A DNA stretch of 64,000 bases from Sphingobacterium sp. (GCA_022712315.1 JALAGS010000148.1:1-64000); one strand, 5' to 3'. Positions 25,579-36,600 are shown, numbered from the stretch's first letter. Notes: a model not told the origin generated them from the sequence alone. Numbers and translations are program-made.

Positions 25579-26133
25579 TTAGGGAATGCTGTAAGTCATA
25601 ATTTCTGTACCATTAGATTTTCTTACAATTTCTTTTGTATTTCGAAGTATTAAGGTGTGGCTTCCAAGTTTGCTATATGAAACAAATTCTCCTTCTGGAG
25701 TTTGTTTGCAGATAATAAACATATGCCAGCCCGTGTCCGCAGGAAGTGAGATAATCACTTTTTTATCAGACTTCAATTCATTTTCTATGGTTTGAAAGAG
25801 ACTGTCAATCGGAAAGTTTTCATCCCGGGGCAAAACAAATTTTTGAAAAAAAGTAATGCCATATAATTCTTTTTTGTCAAAATTACGGAAAGAACCATCG
25901 GCTTTGTCTTTCCATTCATTCTGCAGATCGTAAAAATCAAAATCAACAACATTATAATACTTTAGTATCATTTCAACAGCTGAGGGGATACACGACATCT
26001 GAAAGATCTGATTATGGTTATTTACGACAGTATCAAAAAAATCACAGCTATCGACTTTTATTGTTTGAGCTTTCAAAAGAAAAATAGGAGATGTCGCTAT
26101 TACCAGAATTAAACTAAAGAGAATTCTTTTCAT
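25579..26133 (-). CDS. Secreted C39-like cysteine-protease-fold protein (catalytic residues kept)
   Basis: 184 residues with a signal peptide (MKRILFSLILVIATSP...KAQ). The mature domain has the papain/C39 pattern: Q42, then C48 in SCIPSAVEMILKYY (Gln-x5-Cys, oxyanion hole plus nucleophile), and H137 in TGWHMFIICK. The usual third residue (Asn/Asp after His) is not certain. It would act in the periplasm, perhaps as a peptidase. Its neighbour upstream (26236-26799) is a gap-free paralogue lacking C48 and H137. The pair is separated by 102 bases. Confidence 0.72.
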   Translation of the reverse strand: MKRILFSLILVIATSPIFLLKAQTIKVDSCDFFDTVVNNHNQIFQMSCIPSAVEMILKYYNVVDFDFYDLQNEWKDKADGSFRNFDKKELYGITFFQKFVLPRDENFPIDSLFQTIENELKSDKKVIISLPADTGWHMFIICKQTPEGEFVSYSKLGSHTLILRNTKEIVRKSNGTEIMTYSIP

Positions 26134-26235
26134 AATTTAAATTATTTATAGATAGTATTGATTTTTCCAAATTCAACAAAACTGAATTAAAACGATCCTA
26201 TTCTTGGTATAGAAGCATATTGTATTCAATATCGG

Positions 26236-26799
26236 CTACAATAAGGGAGGAATATTGTATGTCATAATTTCAGTACCATTAGTTTTTCTTACAATTTCTT
26301 TTGTATTTCGAAGTATTATTGTGTGGCTCCCAAATTTGTTGTACGAGACAAACTCTCCATCCGGGGTTTGTTTATAAATGACAAAAATAGACCATCCCGT
26401 GTCAACCTGCAGTGAAATAATTACTTTTTTACCAGACTTCAATTCATTTTCTATTGTTTGAAAGAGACTGTCTAACGGAAAGTTTTCATCCCGCGGCAGC
26501 TTAAATTTTTGAGAAAAAGTAATTCCGAATACTTTTCTATTATCAAAGTCCCGAAAAGAACCATCGACTTTGTTTTGCCATTCGTTCTGCAGGTCGTAAA
26601 AGTTAAAATTCACTACTTTACAATACTTTAAAATCATTTCTATAGCAGACGGAATACCTGAATACGGAAAAATCTGATTATGGCTATTTACGACAGTATC
26701 AAAAAAGTCATAATTATTGTTTTTTCGTGTTTGAGCACTAGCCTCAAAAAGAGCTGATATAGATATTACCATGATCAAAGTAGAGAGAATCCTTTTCAT
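26236..26799 (-). CDS. Secreted C39-like protein with catalytic residues lost
   Basis: 187 residues, colinear with the downstream paralogue without gaps up to residue 184. A signal peptide is present (MKRILSTLIMVISISALFEASAQ). At the nucleophile position the motif reads SGIPSAIEMILKYC with G48 in place of Cys, and at the histidine position TGWSIFVIYK with S137. Q42 and the rest of the fold are conserved. It is therefore probably not a peptidase; it may bind the same partner, inhibit the active paralogue, or be under relaxed selection. The two copies are clearly a tandem duplication. Confidence 0.75.
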   Translation of the reverse strand: MKRILSTLIMVISISALFEASAQTRKNNNYDFFDTVVNSHNQIFPYSGIPSAIEMILKYCKVVNFNFYDLQNEWQNKVDGSFRDFDNRKVFGITFSQKFKLPRDENFPLDSLFQTIENELKSGKKVIISLQVDTGWSIFVIYKQTPDGEFVSYNKFGSHTIILRNTKEIVRKTNGTEIMTYNIPPLL

Positions 26800-26912
26800 A
26801 ATCTATTTTATTTGCTTATAAAGACAGCGAAACCTATAATTCTTGCTTCTGACTAATCGGATGCAAAAACACAAGTTTTGGTAAAATGGTTATGTGTTTA
26901 GAAAAACACAAA

Positions 26913-28397
26913 TTAAAGCACGCTCTCTATCCAGGTTTTGGCAACTTCTTCCAAATTATCTGGAGCAGTACTTGCTTGACTCATATTTCCATTTTTATCG
27001 AAAACGACGTAACTGGGAATTCCTTCAAAATTGTATTTCTTCTTAATCGCTTCAAACTGATTTTTATGAAGATAATAATGCTCGCCCTTGAGGACTTTAG
27101 TCAGTTCGTAAAATCTGTTGCGGTCTGAAGTTTCGTCTGTCAGATAAATGAATTTAATATCGTTCCTATTTTCAAACCGTTTTTTAACCTTTTCCATCGC
27201 TGGGGAAGCAGCAAGACAGGGTCCGCACCAGGTTGCCCAAAGATCAATTAACACGGCTTTCCCTTTGTATTTCTCCAAGATATTGTTCAAAACATCATCA
27301 TTTTCTTTTTCGAATGGAAGAAAGAACACTTCTCCATTCTTCTTCTGACTAAACACGCTGATATCAGATCGATGCAAGATATAACTACTTAATTGTTTAT
27401 TTTTAAAGTAAGCAACGATATCGTACAGATTCTGGTCGCTTAATTGCTGTCCTTGATTTATGGCGTTAATATATGCACTGGCAGCCATCATATCATAAAA
27501 AAGATTATGGTCGTCCTGAGATAAATATTTAAACGTCTTTTTTAGACTTTTTGTAAAAACAGCAGGGCCAGACTTCAAAATATCAGGTAATTCCAAAAGC
27601 GTATCCTTTTGAATGGTAAGCAAAAGGTCAAAATAGCCAGACGGAAGTAAACTAAGTGAGTCTAAATAGCCGGATGTAATGAGATTTTCATAATATGACC
27701 GTGTTCTAACCGGTATGTTGACTTCTTTTTTGTCATCTATACCTGTCATTTTATAGTAGGTCAAAAGACTTTTTCTATAGTCTTTTAAGAGTGGTGTAAT
27801 CTGAAATGTTTCTATCAGTTTTGAATAATAATTTCGTAGGAACTGAGAAGGTGCATTTTTCAGCAAAGAATCTTTCATCTGATTCAAATGAAGCATTTTA
27901 ACTTCTGTGAACTCTTTTTCAGAAGTAAATTTAGCTTCCCCTTTCTTTACTGTAGGCATGTAGGAAAACATTTTCATAATGAGCTTTTCCTGCAGGTCAG
28001 AATTGTCAAAAATCTCCTTATAAGAACCATGGTAATCTAGATCTAAATTGGCGGAACCGGTTACATGAAGGTTAATAAAATTAGTTTCATTCGGAAGCAG
28101 AATAGTCGAGAGGTAGCGGCCATTTATCCTAAAAAAAACAGAAGCGGGGCCAAAGGTAAATTCGGATAGCAAAAGAGTCGAATCATTGACGCTTCTAAAT
28201 GTAACCGGCCGGTCTCCCTGCAAAGGAATACTCATAAAAGGGCCATCTAATTCTAGGTCTTTCAAATCATGTGGTGACGCTCCTTTTATGATAAGTGAAA
28301 CATAGCCGCTAGACATATAATTGCTCTGCCCGTAACAGTTAAATATAAGGGATAACAGACTCCCAATAAAGACTAGTCCTATTTTTAGCATAATCAT
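26913..28397 (-). CDS. TlpA-like thioredoxin-fold envelope protein
   Basis: 494 residues. Signal peptide (MLKIGLVFIGSLLSLIFNCYG; a lipobox-like C is possible). Residues about 30-340 are a family-specific N-terminal extension, beta-rich then alpha-helical, and the C-terminal ~145 residues form a TlpA/ResA thioredoxin domain with the active-site WCGPC (in LIDLWATWCGPCLAASPA) and the cis-proline loop GIPSYVVFD. These tethered thiol-disulfide oxidoreductases reduce periplasmic disulfides. Not in an operon with the C39 genes by spacing (113 bases), though co-directional. Confidence 0.92.
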   Translation of the reverse strand: MIMLKIGLVFIGSLLSLIFNCYGQSNYMSSGYVSLIIKGASPHDLKDLELDGPFMSIPLQGDRPVTFRSVNDSTLLLSEFTFGPASVFFRINGRYLSTILLPNETNFINLHVTGSANLDLDYHGSYKEIFDNSDLQEKLIMKMFSYMPTVKKGEAKFTSEKEFTEVKMLHLNQMKDSLLKNAPSQFLRNYYSKLIETFQITPLLKDYRKSLLTYYKMTGIDDKKEVNIPVRTRSYYENLITSGYLDSLSLLPSGYFDLLLTIQKDTLLELPDILKSGPAVFTKSLKKTFKYLSQDDHNLFYDMMAASAYINAINQGQQLSDQNLYDIVAYFKNKQLSSYILHRSDISVFSQKKNGEVFFLPFEKENDDVLNNILEKYKGKAVLIDLWATWCGPCLAASPAMEKVKKRFENRNDIKFIYLTDETSDRNRFYELTKVLKGEHYYLHKNQFEAIKKKYNFEGIPSYVVFDKNGNMSQASTAPDNLEEVAKTWIESVL

Positions 28398-28786
28398 TAT
28401 GAATGGTTTATAATTTTAACAACTGTACAGCAGAGAAAAAACAAGCATCTCTTTTTTAATTCTAAGCTAATGCTTTATTCGTTATGATTGTAAGCATAAT
28501 TAAAAAAATACACTTTTGTGTAGTATTCTTCAGCTTTACTGAATAGCTATAGGGGTATATTCTTCCAGTTACGAAAAAAGCTACGTGAATGTAGAAAATT
28601 ACATAATTTTGGAAAAGACCATCTCCATCAAACATGCAAAAAAATTGGAAAAGGATTCGAGAATAGATTAAAATATTTACAAGAGTCCAGCTATATTGAA
28701 ACAACTGAACTCTTTCTTTTGAAGATTGTTAACGTGTATATTTAAATCCTCCTAAACATCAAGGAACCCACAGGTTGTTAAAGAGA
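28398..28786. other. Intergenic region, no gene seen
   Basis: 389 bases between the thioredoxin gene and the transaldolase gene, both minus strand. A frame of 80 codons (28462-28704, minus) has no signal or family pattern. The stretch probably contains the thioredoxin gene's promoter and the 3' end of the arabinan operon, but no clear hairpin with a T-run was found. Confidence 0.4.
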
Positions 28787-29461
28787 TTATATGATAACGA
28801 CGGCCTTTTCGTTGACTTTGCGATGATCCTCAAGAAACTGTTTAAGTCCAGAATCTGTCAGTGGATGTTTTACTAATCCCACAATTGCAGCTAAAGGGGA
28901 TGTGGTCACGTCTGCACCTAATTTGGCGCATTGGACAATATGCATAGCATGACGAACTGAAGCAGCCAATATTTTAGTTGGAAACTGATAGTTATCAAAG
29001 ATTTTACGGATATCAGCAATTAGATTCATTCCATCCGTAGAAATATCCTCCAATCTGCCAATGAAGGGGGAAACATATGTTGCACCGGCCTTTGCAGCCA
29101 TTAGCGCCTGCCCTGCAGTAAAAACCAATGTACAATTGGTCCGGATGCCCTGTTTTGAAAAATAGCGTGTGGCCTTGATGCCTTCCATAGTCATGGGAAG
29201 CTTCACCACAATTTTGGGGTCGATGTCTGCCAGCGAGATACCTTCACGAACCATTCCCTCATAATCAGTACTGATAACTTCGGCACTCACATTATCTGTC
29301 ACCAGATCACAGATTGCCTTATAATGCTTTCTGACAGCTTCGTCACCTGAAATCCCCTCTTTGGCCATCAATGTGGGATTGGTGGTTACACCATCCAGGA
29401 CACCCAGTTGTTGTGCCTGACCAATATCGCTCAAATTGGCCGTATCAATGAAAAATTGCAT
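28787..29461 (-). CDS. fsa: Transaldolase / fructose-6-phosphate aldolase (small TalC/FSA type)
   Basis: 224 residues, the length of the short TalC/MipB/FSA class. Family motifs: FFIDTANLSDIGQAQQLGVL, DGVTTNPTLMAKEG, IVVKLPMTMEGIKA with the Schiff-base lysine K87, and CTLVFTAGQALMAAKAGA. It either transfers dihydroxyacetone units in the pentose-phosphate pathway or cleaves/forms fructose 6-phosphate; the two activities cannot be told apart from sequence alone. It is the last gene of the susC/susD/GH43 operon, 66 bases after the second GH43 gene, which suggests arabinose-derived pentose phosphate as the feedstock. Confidence 0.93.
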   Translation of the reverse strand: MQFFIDTANLSDIGQAQQLGVLDGVTTNPTLMAKEGISGDEAVRKHYKAICDLVTDNVSAEVISTDYEGMVREGISLADIDPKIVVKLPMTMEGIKATRYFSKQGIRTNCTLVFTAGQALMAAKAGATYVSPFIGRLEDISTDGMNLIADIRKIFDNYQFPTKILAASVRHAMHIVQCAKLGADVTTSPLAAIVGLVKHPLTDSGLKQFLEDHRKVNEKAVVII

Positions 29462-29527
29462 GTTTAGATTATTTAAATTTGTGAATTATTTTTTACTGCT
29501 TCATGTTTGCATCAACATATTTGTTCA

Positions 29528-30538
29528 TTACTTCCTTAGTATAGGCCAGCCGTCCTTGTCCCAGGTTATTGTTTCAATATGCAATTTTGGTTTACCTTGA
29601 TCGTGTGCATCATAACCATGAAAAACGAGATATTCATCCTTTCCGTCTTTAAATACAGCATTATGCCCTACGCCATGCCAAATAGCGTCCCCAGCGAGCA
29701 CCATCTTACCGCCACCCCGTGCCATATCTCTATTGTTATCATCGAGATAAGGTCCCCGTATATCGCGGGATCTACCGACAATCATCTTATAGGTGCTTCT
29801 CGGTCCCTTGCAACAATAATCAATTGACGCAAAGAGGTAATAATAATTCTTGTGTTTGTAAATAAAAGGAGCCTCTATGGCATTCCCCCCGGCATCTCTA
29901 GGATTATCTTCAATAGCCGGCGGATTAGGGTCAGCAGGATTTGTCTTACGACTTGCTATCGTCGGAATATGGGTAAGATCTTCATCTATAGCAGTAGCGT
30001 CGTCGTTCAATCGCACTAATTTGAGCCCATCCCAAAAAGAACCGAAACTCAAATAGGCTTTCCCTTGTTTATCAATTATTAAGTTAGGATCTATAGCGTT
30101 CCAATTGTTTTTTCCAGGAAACGACTGAATGACCAGACCATGATCGGTCCATTTAAAATTTGGATCGTGTGGATCAAGCGTAGGTGTTGTTGCCAAACCA
30201 ATACAAGAAGTATTCTTTCCAAAAGCTGATACACTATAATACAGATAATATTTTCCATGATGATAACTGATATCCGGCGCCCAGATGTGTCCCGTAAATG
30301 TAGGCACCGCTTTTACTGCCCATGCTGGGGGTTGATTAAAAACTGGGGCTTCGGTTTTCCATGTTGTCAAATCTTTCGACGACATCACAGTAATCCCCTG
30401 TCCAGTTGCAAATAGGTAGAAAGTTCCCTTTTCCTTGATGAGAACAGGATCGTGAATAATTGGCGCAGCTGACTGGGCCAATGTATTGTGTAAAAGCAAC
30501 AAACAGATAATCCCTCCTATAAACTTTTTTATATTCAT
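29528..30538 (-). CDS. GH43 family arabinosidase / endo-arabinanase
   Basis: 336 residues with a signal peptide (KFIGGIICLLLLHNTLAQS). Five-bladed beta-propeller GH43 catalytic domain with expected residues: base D30 (IIHDPVL), pKa-modulating D150 (NAIDPNL) and acid E222 (AIEAPFIY). The motif HIWAPDISYHHGKYYLYYSV is a family signature. GH43 enzymes of this kind cut alpha-1,5-arabinan or remove arabinosyl groups in an inverting reaction; exo or endo mode is not decided here. Periplasmic by signal peptide. Nine bases from the GH43 gene upstream, in one operon. Confidence 0.93.
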   Translation of the reverse strand: MNIKKFIGGIICLLLLHNTLAQSAAPIIHDPVLIKEKGTFYLFATGQGITVMSSKDLTTWKTEAPVFNQPPAWAVKAVPTFTGHIWAPDISYHHGKYYLYYSVSAFGKNTSCIGLATTPTLDPHDPNFKWTDHGLVIQSFPGKNNWNAIDPNLIIDKQGKAYLSFGSFWDGLKLVRLNDDATAIDEDLTHIPTIASRKTNPADPNPPAIEDNPRDAGGNAIEAPFIYKHKNYYYLFASIDYCCKGPRSTYKMIVGRSRDIRGPYLDDNNRDMARGGGKMVLAGDAIWHGVGHNAVFKDGKDEYLVFHGYDAHDQGKPKLHIETITWDKDGWPILRK

Positions 30539-30547
30539 AATCCTTTT

Positions 30548-32059
30548 TTATTTGATTTTTTTTAACCATATAACTAGCCCCCCGCCGTTATAACCGGTCA
30601 TAACAAGCGTAGACTTCACTCCTTTTTCCCAATCGCGTTCACGGGAAACCTTAAATCTATCGACAAATAATCCACCTGCCCATCGCAGTTCAAGACTATT
30701 TGTTTTGGGAGTAAAGACCCAGGTATTGGCTGGATCCCCGAAGATGGTGCCATTGGCATACATCATAGGGTTGGCTGCAACCGCAAAATTGATATTGGGA
30801 TTGGTTTGTTGCTCTGCATACCCCGGTACCCTTACATAGCCGTGGATAATCTGCTCATATTCGCCGACGATCTCTTCCATTGTAATCGGATCCTGAGGAA
30901 CAGCAGCATAACGTTCGGGGCTTACCATAGGCCAGCCATTATCTGACCAAAACATTTTGCGCAGATGCATGTCCATAAAAAAACGATCGACAGCGGGCCT
31001 TCCTTGCGTAGCCATAAAATATTCCCCTTGCTCATTCTTAAAAACAGAACAATGCGCAGTGCCCTGCCAGCCACTATGCCCTTTAAATGCATAGGGTCCC
31101 AAAACTATCTGATCGGCATGATCTGCTGCCACATCGGCTCTTTCACCATTCCAATCCAAAAAAGGCCCCGTCGGTGAGTCCGAACGGAATACCCTGACAT
31201 TATATTTGGTATCGATCCAATCGTAGGAAACGAAAAGGAAATATTTCTTGAGATCGGCATTATAAATAATTTCTGGGGCTTCAAGGTTTCCATTGTAAAC
31301 ACCATTTGTCATTCCTCGTCGGACGACCAATTTCCCCAAATCTCCTTTCTGTATGGGAAGACCGGTAGCCGGATCCAGTTTTACAACAAAAAGGCCATCC
31401 CAGGCTGATCCGTAGTATAGGTAATGTTCGCCTTGCGGTGTAACAACTACAGATGGGTCAATGGCATTTGTCCCCGGTCCCTCGGTTTTTGACTGGATAG
31501 CAAGCCCCTTCTCCACCCAAGGACCATCAAGCGATGTCGATGTCAATATTCCAATGGCACTTACTCGAAAACCGTTAGAAGCAACTGAATAGTATAAACG
31601 AAATTCATTGCCTACTTTTAAAATATAAGGTGCCCAAACACCTTCGTTGGGCTGATAATCACTTTTTACACCTGTAATATAATTGACAGCCTGTTTCGGC
31701 AGCCCATCATATGCCCAGCCCCGAAATTCCCATTCTACCAAATCCTTCGACCTCCGAACCATAATTCCCGGCTTAATCTTTTGCCCATAGGCCACATCGG
31801 TACTGAAACAATAGTACCAGTCCCCATCCTTGATAATGGAAGGATCGTGTAGATTGTAGGGGCCCCACTGTCCTGTAAAAGCATAGCTCTGAATATGACC
31901 ATAGGTATCCAGGATGTTGGTTATATCGAATGCTTTCGGCGCAAATATCCCCGGATCCGTTTCCGTCAATGGCTGATTTTCAAAATGGTCTTTCTTACAA
32001 GAAACAAATGTACCGACCAACACAGCTCCAAATAAATAACATATTATTTTTTTATACAT
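30548..32059 (-). CDS. GH43 family lipoprotein (endo-arabinanase type) with C-terminal domain
   Basis: 503 residues. Lipobox VSC with C21, so it is anchored to a membrane, probably at the cell surface. GH43 propeller about 55-370 with base D72 (NLHDPSII), the NAIDPSVV aspartate and the GNLEAPEII glutamate in order; the GVWAPYILKV signature is present. A C-terminal beta-domain (about 380-503, ERYAAVPQDPITMEEIVGEY) is typical of two-domain endo-arabinanases. It would shorten arabinan outside the cell before SusC/D uptake. Coding order susC-susD-GH43-GH43-fsa. Confidence 0.92.
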   Translation of the reverse strand: MYKKIICYLFGAVLVGTFVSCKKDHFENQPLTETDPGIFAPKAFDITNILDTYGHIQSYAFTGQWGPYNLHDPSIIKDGDWYYCFSTDVAYGQKIKPGIMVRRSKDLVEWEFRGWAYDGLPKQAVNYITGVKSDYQPNEGVWAPYILKVGNEFRLYYSVASNGFRVSAIGILTSTSLDGPWVEKGLAIQSKTEGPGTNAIDPSVVVTPQGEHYLYYGSAWDGLFVVKLDPATGLPIQKGDLGKLVVRRGMTNGVYNGNLEAPEIIYNADLKKYFLFVSYDWIDTKYNVRVFRSDSPTGPFLDWNGERADVAADHADQIVLGPYAFKGHSGWQGTAHCSVFKNEQGEYFMATQGRPAVDRFFMDMHLRKMFWSDNGWPMVSPERYAAVPQDPITMEEIVGEYEQIIHGYVRVPGYAEQQTNPNINFAVAANPMMYANGTIFGDPANTWVFTPKTNSLELRWAGGLFVDRFKVSRERDWEKGVKSTLVMTGYNGGGLVIWLKKIK

Positions 32060-32084
32060 GTCTTTTAAATTTTAGTTATCCCCT

Positions 32085-33656
32085 TTAATTGGCACTATTA
32101 GGTGATAGGTTTTTATTGTTATTCAGTTCATTGAATGGTATGGGCAAATACTCACGTCCTGCTTTCCAGCTAGCAAAGTCTGTATCTCTTTCTTTTAATT
32201 CAGCGAGTCTGACGGTATCATAGAGCCAACCCCAACGGATAATATCATGAATGCGCTGCCCTTCAACAGCAAACTCCAACAGTCGTTCGTGTGCAATCTG
32301 CTCCAGCATCTGGCTTTGATTCATATTTGGTTTACTTGTTATCAATTGCGGTAATTTTGCCCTATCTCGAACTTGTTGGATGTAAGCATAGGATTCAGCT
32401 GTTCGGCTGACTTCATTCAAAGCTTCTGCATACATCAGCAAAATATCGGCATAGCGTAAAACACGGTAATTGATCCCTCCTGTTTCAAATGTTTCCTTTT
32501 CCAAAATTCCGAGTCCGTCGTGCGTCCACTTACGTAAATACTTCACATCTTTTGAGGAATAGGGCCATTCCCGACCGTATATCTTGGTAGAATTATCAGT
32601 AGCTTCATAAGAAGCAATTGTTACCAGGAGACGCGGATCACTCTTACCATCAATTGTTTTTTCCTTTTTAAAAGCTGTATACAAGCCAGGACTAGGTTCG
32701 TAATCCTTATAACCGCCCCAAGTCTCACCCGGAGGAGCATAGGTTACCGCAAGCGCACAGAATTGGCGCCAGTTTGCATTAGGTTCACCCGTCCAGTTGC
32801 CATCTGTCCCACCCTCGGCTGTAAATTGTATCTCAAAGAGAGATTCAGCATTATTTTCGTGCTGGGTATCAAAATTGTGTCGATAGTCAGCCATCAATTG
32901 ATAGACATTATTAAATATGCCTCCTGATTTGGTAAACTTCTCCAGCTGCGTAATTGCAGCATTATACTGTTTGGTATACAGATATACTTTCCCCAAAAGG
33001 CCTGCGGCAGCACCTTTAGTCACACGACCCGTCTGACCAGCATCTGGCCCTACGACATTCTTGTACGACATTGGCAGGAGTGCTTCGGCCTGCTTGAGAT
33101 CTTCGACAATCTGTTTCCATACCTCCTCCGGAGCCGCAGTAGCAGGATAATAGTCATCTTTTCCTGTTGGTGGCTCTGTTATCAACGGAACTTTCTGAAA
33201 AGTGTTGATCAGATTAAAATATGCAAAAGCGCGCAAGAAATAGGCCTGTCCCAAAATTCTATTTTTATGACCTTCTGTAAACTGTGCATCCTCGATTTGA
33301 GGCACATGTTTTAAGACCTGGTTGGCCCGATTGATCAACACATAATGATCACGCCAAATCCACTCCACTGGTGCTGAATTGCTCGGAATTGTAAAACGAC
33401 CGACCAATACGAGATCAGCCCAGGGACTATTACCTTGGACATCATCCCCACGACTGTCCGACAATCCGGGAAATGACCGCGTATACGTTCCTTCCAAGGC
33501 AAGGGCGTTATAGATCGCCACTGCCCCAGCATCGGCCTGTGCAGCGGTACGCCAATAGGTTTCAGTTGTTGGATAATTTGGATTGTCCAAGTCCAACTTT
33601 TTATCGCATGCGGCGAGCATGACGGCTGCCGCCAATAGTAACAAAGTACGTTTCAT
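32085..33656 (-). CDS. susD: SusD/RagB family nutrient-binding outer-membrane lipoprotein
   Basis: 523 residues. Lipobox LAAC (C17). Full TPR-containing SusD fold: the N-terminal region with YPTTETYWRTAAQADAGAVA, a helical middle, and the C-terminal RagB signature (NYRVLRYADILLMYAEALNE, QVRDRAKLPQL, ERLLEFAVEGQRIHDIIRWG). It forms the lid that captures oligosaccharides for SusC. Directly follows susC by 19 bases; the ligand is inferred to be arabino-oligosaccharides from the GH43 genes downstream. Confidence 0.95.
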   Translation of the reverse strand: MKRTLLLLAAAVMLAACDKKLDLDNPNYPTTETYWRTAAQADAGAVAIYNALALEGTYTRSFPGLSDSRGDDVQGNSPWADLVLVGRFTIPSNSAPVEWIWRDHYVLINRANQVLKHVPQIEDAQFTEGHKNRILGQAYFLRAFAYFNLINTFQKVPLITEPPTGKDDYYPATAAPEEVWKQIVEDLKQAEALLPMSYKNVVGPDAGQTGRVTKGAAAGLLGKVYLYTKQYNAAITQLEKFTKSGGIFNNVYQLMADYRHNFDTQHENNAESLFEIQFTAEGGTDGNWTGEPNANWRQFCALAVTYAPPGETWGGYKDYEPSPGLYTAFKKEKTIDGKSDPRLLVTIASYEATDNSTKIYGREWPYSSKDVKYLRKWTHDGLGILEKETFETGGINYRVLRYADILLMYAEALNEVSRTAESYAYIQQVRDRAKLPQLITSKPNMNQSQMLEQIAHERLLEFAVEGQRIHDIIRWGWLYDTVRLAELKERDTDFASWKAGREYLPIPFNELNNNKNLSPNSAN

Positions 33657-33675
33657 GATTTTCGGTTTCTAAAGA

Positions 33676-36600
33676 TTAAAAGCCTAGCTGTATGCCAAAT
33701 AGTATTGTCCTTGGTTTAGGATAAGATCCATTATCAAGTCCGGGGGTGAAGACACCATAGGTGTAATCTGGATTATAGGATTTATATTTTTGGAAAGTGT
33801 ATAGATTCTGCCCAGTCACATATAGCCTTGCCTTTGCAACATAGGGGATCATGGTTTTCGGAAAATTATAGCCCAAAGACAGTGTATTGATCCGTAAATA
33901 TGTTCCATCCTGCAACCAGCCTTTTCTGTTCGAACTTTCCCAGTTGCGGTTGGGATCTTCCCAATTCAACCGTGGGATATCTGTCTCGGTATTGCTGGAG
34001 GTGTAACGACTAAGCATATCTTGATGATAATTTGCATCACCGCCGCTATGCATCAGGTCACGATAGAGGCGGCTATTGATCAAATATTTTCCCATCCCAG
34101 ACGCAAAAAGAGCGAAATCGAAGTTTCTAAAAGCAGCATTGAAGTTAAAGCCGTATTGGTATTTTGGCAAGCCACTTCCAAGATCGGTGCGATCATTATC
34201 GTTGATGAGTCCATCTCCGTTAATATCTTTATAGATGACATCGCCTACAGCCGCTCCGTCAAATTGGGCAGGATGGTTTTTCACCTCTTCCTGAGTTTTA
34301 AAGATCCCCTCGCTGATAAAACCATAATGACGTCCCACTTCCTTGCCTACTTCGGTCCTAAACTGACCATCGAGTCTCGCTTGTACATTGTCTCCTAGAC
34401 TAAGTACCTTATTTTTGATTGTCGTAAAGTTGGCGCCAATATCATAAGTAAATTCGCCTGCGGTCTTATGGTAGGCCAATGTCAATTCCATACCGCTATT
34501 GCGTAGGGAACCTGCATTGACAATAGGAGCAGCATTGATGGATCCTACAGAAAGCGGAATAGGAATCGGTACAAGGATATCGCGGCTTTCACTGACATAG
34601 TATTCGGCAGAAAGGTCAAATTTGCTCTTTAATAAATGTGCATCAAAGCCGATATTGCTGGTCACGCGTTCTTCCCATTTCAGGTCTTCTGAGACAACAC
34701 TTGTCTGCGTTCCTCCCAAGATACGCTGTCCATCAAAGGTGTATACAACTGATGGATTTATCACCGCCTGATACAGGTAATTACCGATATTTTCATTTCC
34801 TAGCTTACCCCAACTCCCTCTAATTTTCAAATCATTAACGACTCCGTTGGTCTCGGGAAAGAACTTTTCGTTACTCAAACGCCATCCTACGGCAAAAGAA
34901 GGAAAATAGCCAATGCGGTTTCCTTTTTTGAAACGTGAAGAGGCATCGCGGCGCACTGTTGCTGTCAACAGATACCGTTCGTTATAATTATAATTGAGTC
35001 TCGCTAAATAAGATGCTAAAGCACTGAACTGATCATAGTTGATAGCATTTGTCTCCGTTGCATTTCTTAAGTTGGCAAACTCCTCATCACTAAAGCCAGT
35101 TGCACTAATCATGCGTTCCCATGTCGAATATTTTTGATACATCTGTCCAACAAGAGCACTCAGCTGATGTTTATCCTGTTTGAACTCATAATTAAGGGTA
35201 TTTTCAACAAGCAGATTCTGGTAGCGCCGATTATTGTCATTAAGACGGTTAATATTATTGATAAAAAAATAACCTAGGTTGAATTTGGGTGTAAAGGTCT
35301 TGTCCCTAACCTCATTGATATCATAACCAAAATTGATTTTATACTTCAATGTATGTTTCTCTTTTTTTAGCAGATCCACTTCCCCCCAAAGATTGGACAT
35401 AAATCGGCCTACGGTCGTATTATTTTTAACCAAGCTGTTAAAACCGATACCGTTAAGCGAGATCGCATCCTGGAGATCACTCGCTGTTCCGCCAAATCCA
35501 CCCAATCTATTTGGGTCATATAAAGGCATCGTTGGAATGGCAAAAACCAGATCATTGATCAATGGTGGTCTTCCTCCAGCTAAAATTCCGTCACCCGTTA
35601 CCAGTGCATTTTCGTGCGAATAAGTATAAGCGATAGATTGTCCCAGCCGTACAATACCCAAAACCTGTGTCAGGTTGGTTCTACCCGTATAACGTTTATA
35701 GTCAGGGCCATTACCTACAAAGGTGCCCGTATTCTCAAATAAATCCAGCGAAACCATATAGGTATTATGCACTCCCCCGCCACTCAGAGCTATATTTTGA
35801 TTATGCCGCATTCCAGACTTCAATCCTTCTTTCTGCCAATCAGTATTGACATCTTTGATAAAACGGGGTGAATTGGGATCATTTCCCGGTGCCAAGGGTT
35901 TATTGTTAGCGTTGTAACGCGCTTCGTTATTTAATACTTGATAATTGTGGGCATTCGTTACCGGCATAATCTGCCAAACCTTGTCGATGCCATAATAGGC
36001 ACTGTAATCTACTCGCGCTGGAGAATCCTTTTGTCCTTTTTTTGTCGTGATGATAATCACGCCGTTCGCAGCTCTGGAGCCATAGATTGCACCTGCTGAA
36101 GCATCTTTCAATACTTGCATGGTTTCAATATCATTGGGATTGAGCTCTCTGGGGATGCCACCCAACGGCACACCGTCAACAACATATAAGGGGTCGGCAT
36201 TATTGAATGTGGAAATACCGCGCAGTTTGACCTGGGGTACCGCGCCTGGCTGTCCATCGCTAGTCACAGAAACACCTGCAACACGCCCCTGTAACATACT
36301 GCCTACGTCATTTGTTGAGAACTTTTTAGCATCATCCATATCGACAATGGCGACAGCTCCCGTGATATCTTTTTTACGCTGCGTTCCGTAGCCCACCACA
36401 ACAACTTCATCAATTTTGTAGAGGTCTGGTTGTAAACTAACGTTGTAAGTGGTCACATCAGTTGTCAATGTCAATGTCTGTGGCACATAACCTAGATGAG
36501 AGATCGAAAGCCGGCCTTTCAGTATAGGGACAATAAGCTCGTAATGGCCTTTATCATCTGTTTGTACAGCCAAGTTAGTTCCAACAAGTCTTACGCTAAT

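Noticed and set aside
28462..28704. 80-codon minus-strand frame between the thioredoxin and transaldolase genes
   Set aside because: Low-complexity hydrophobic residues with no signal cleavage site, no ribosome-binding spacing and no recognised family.
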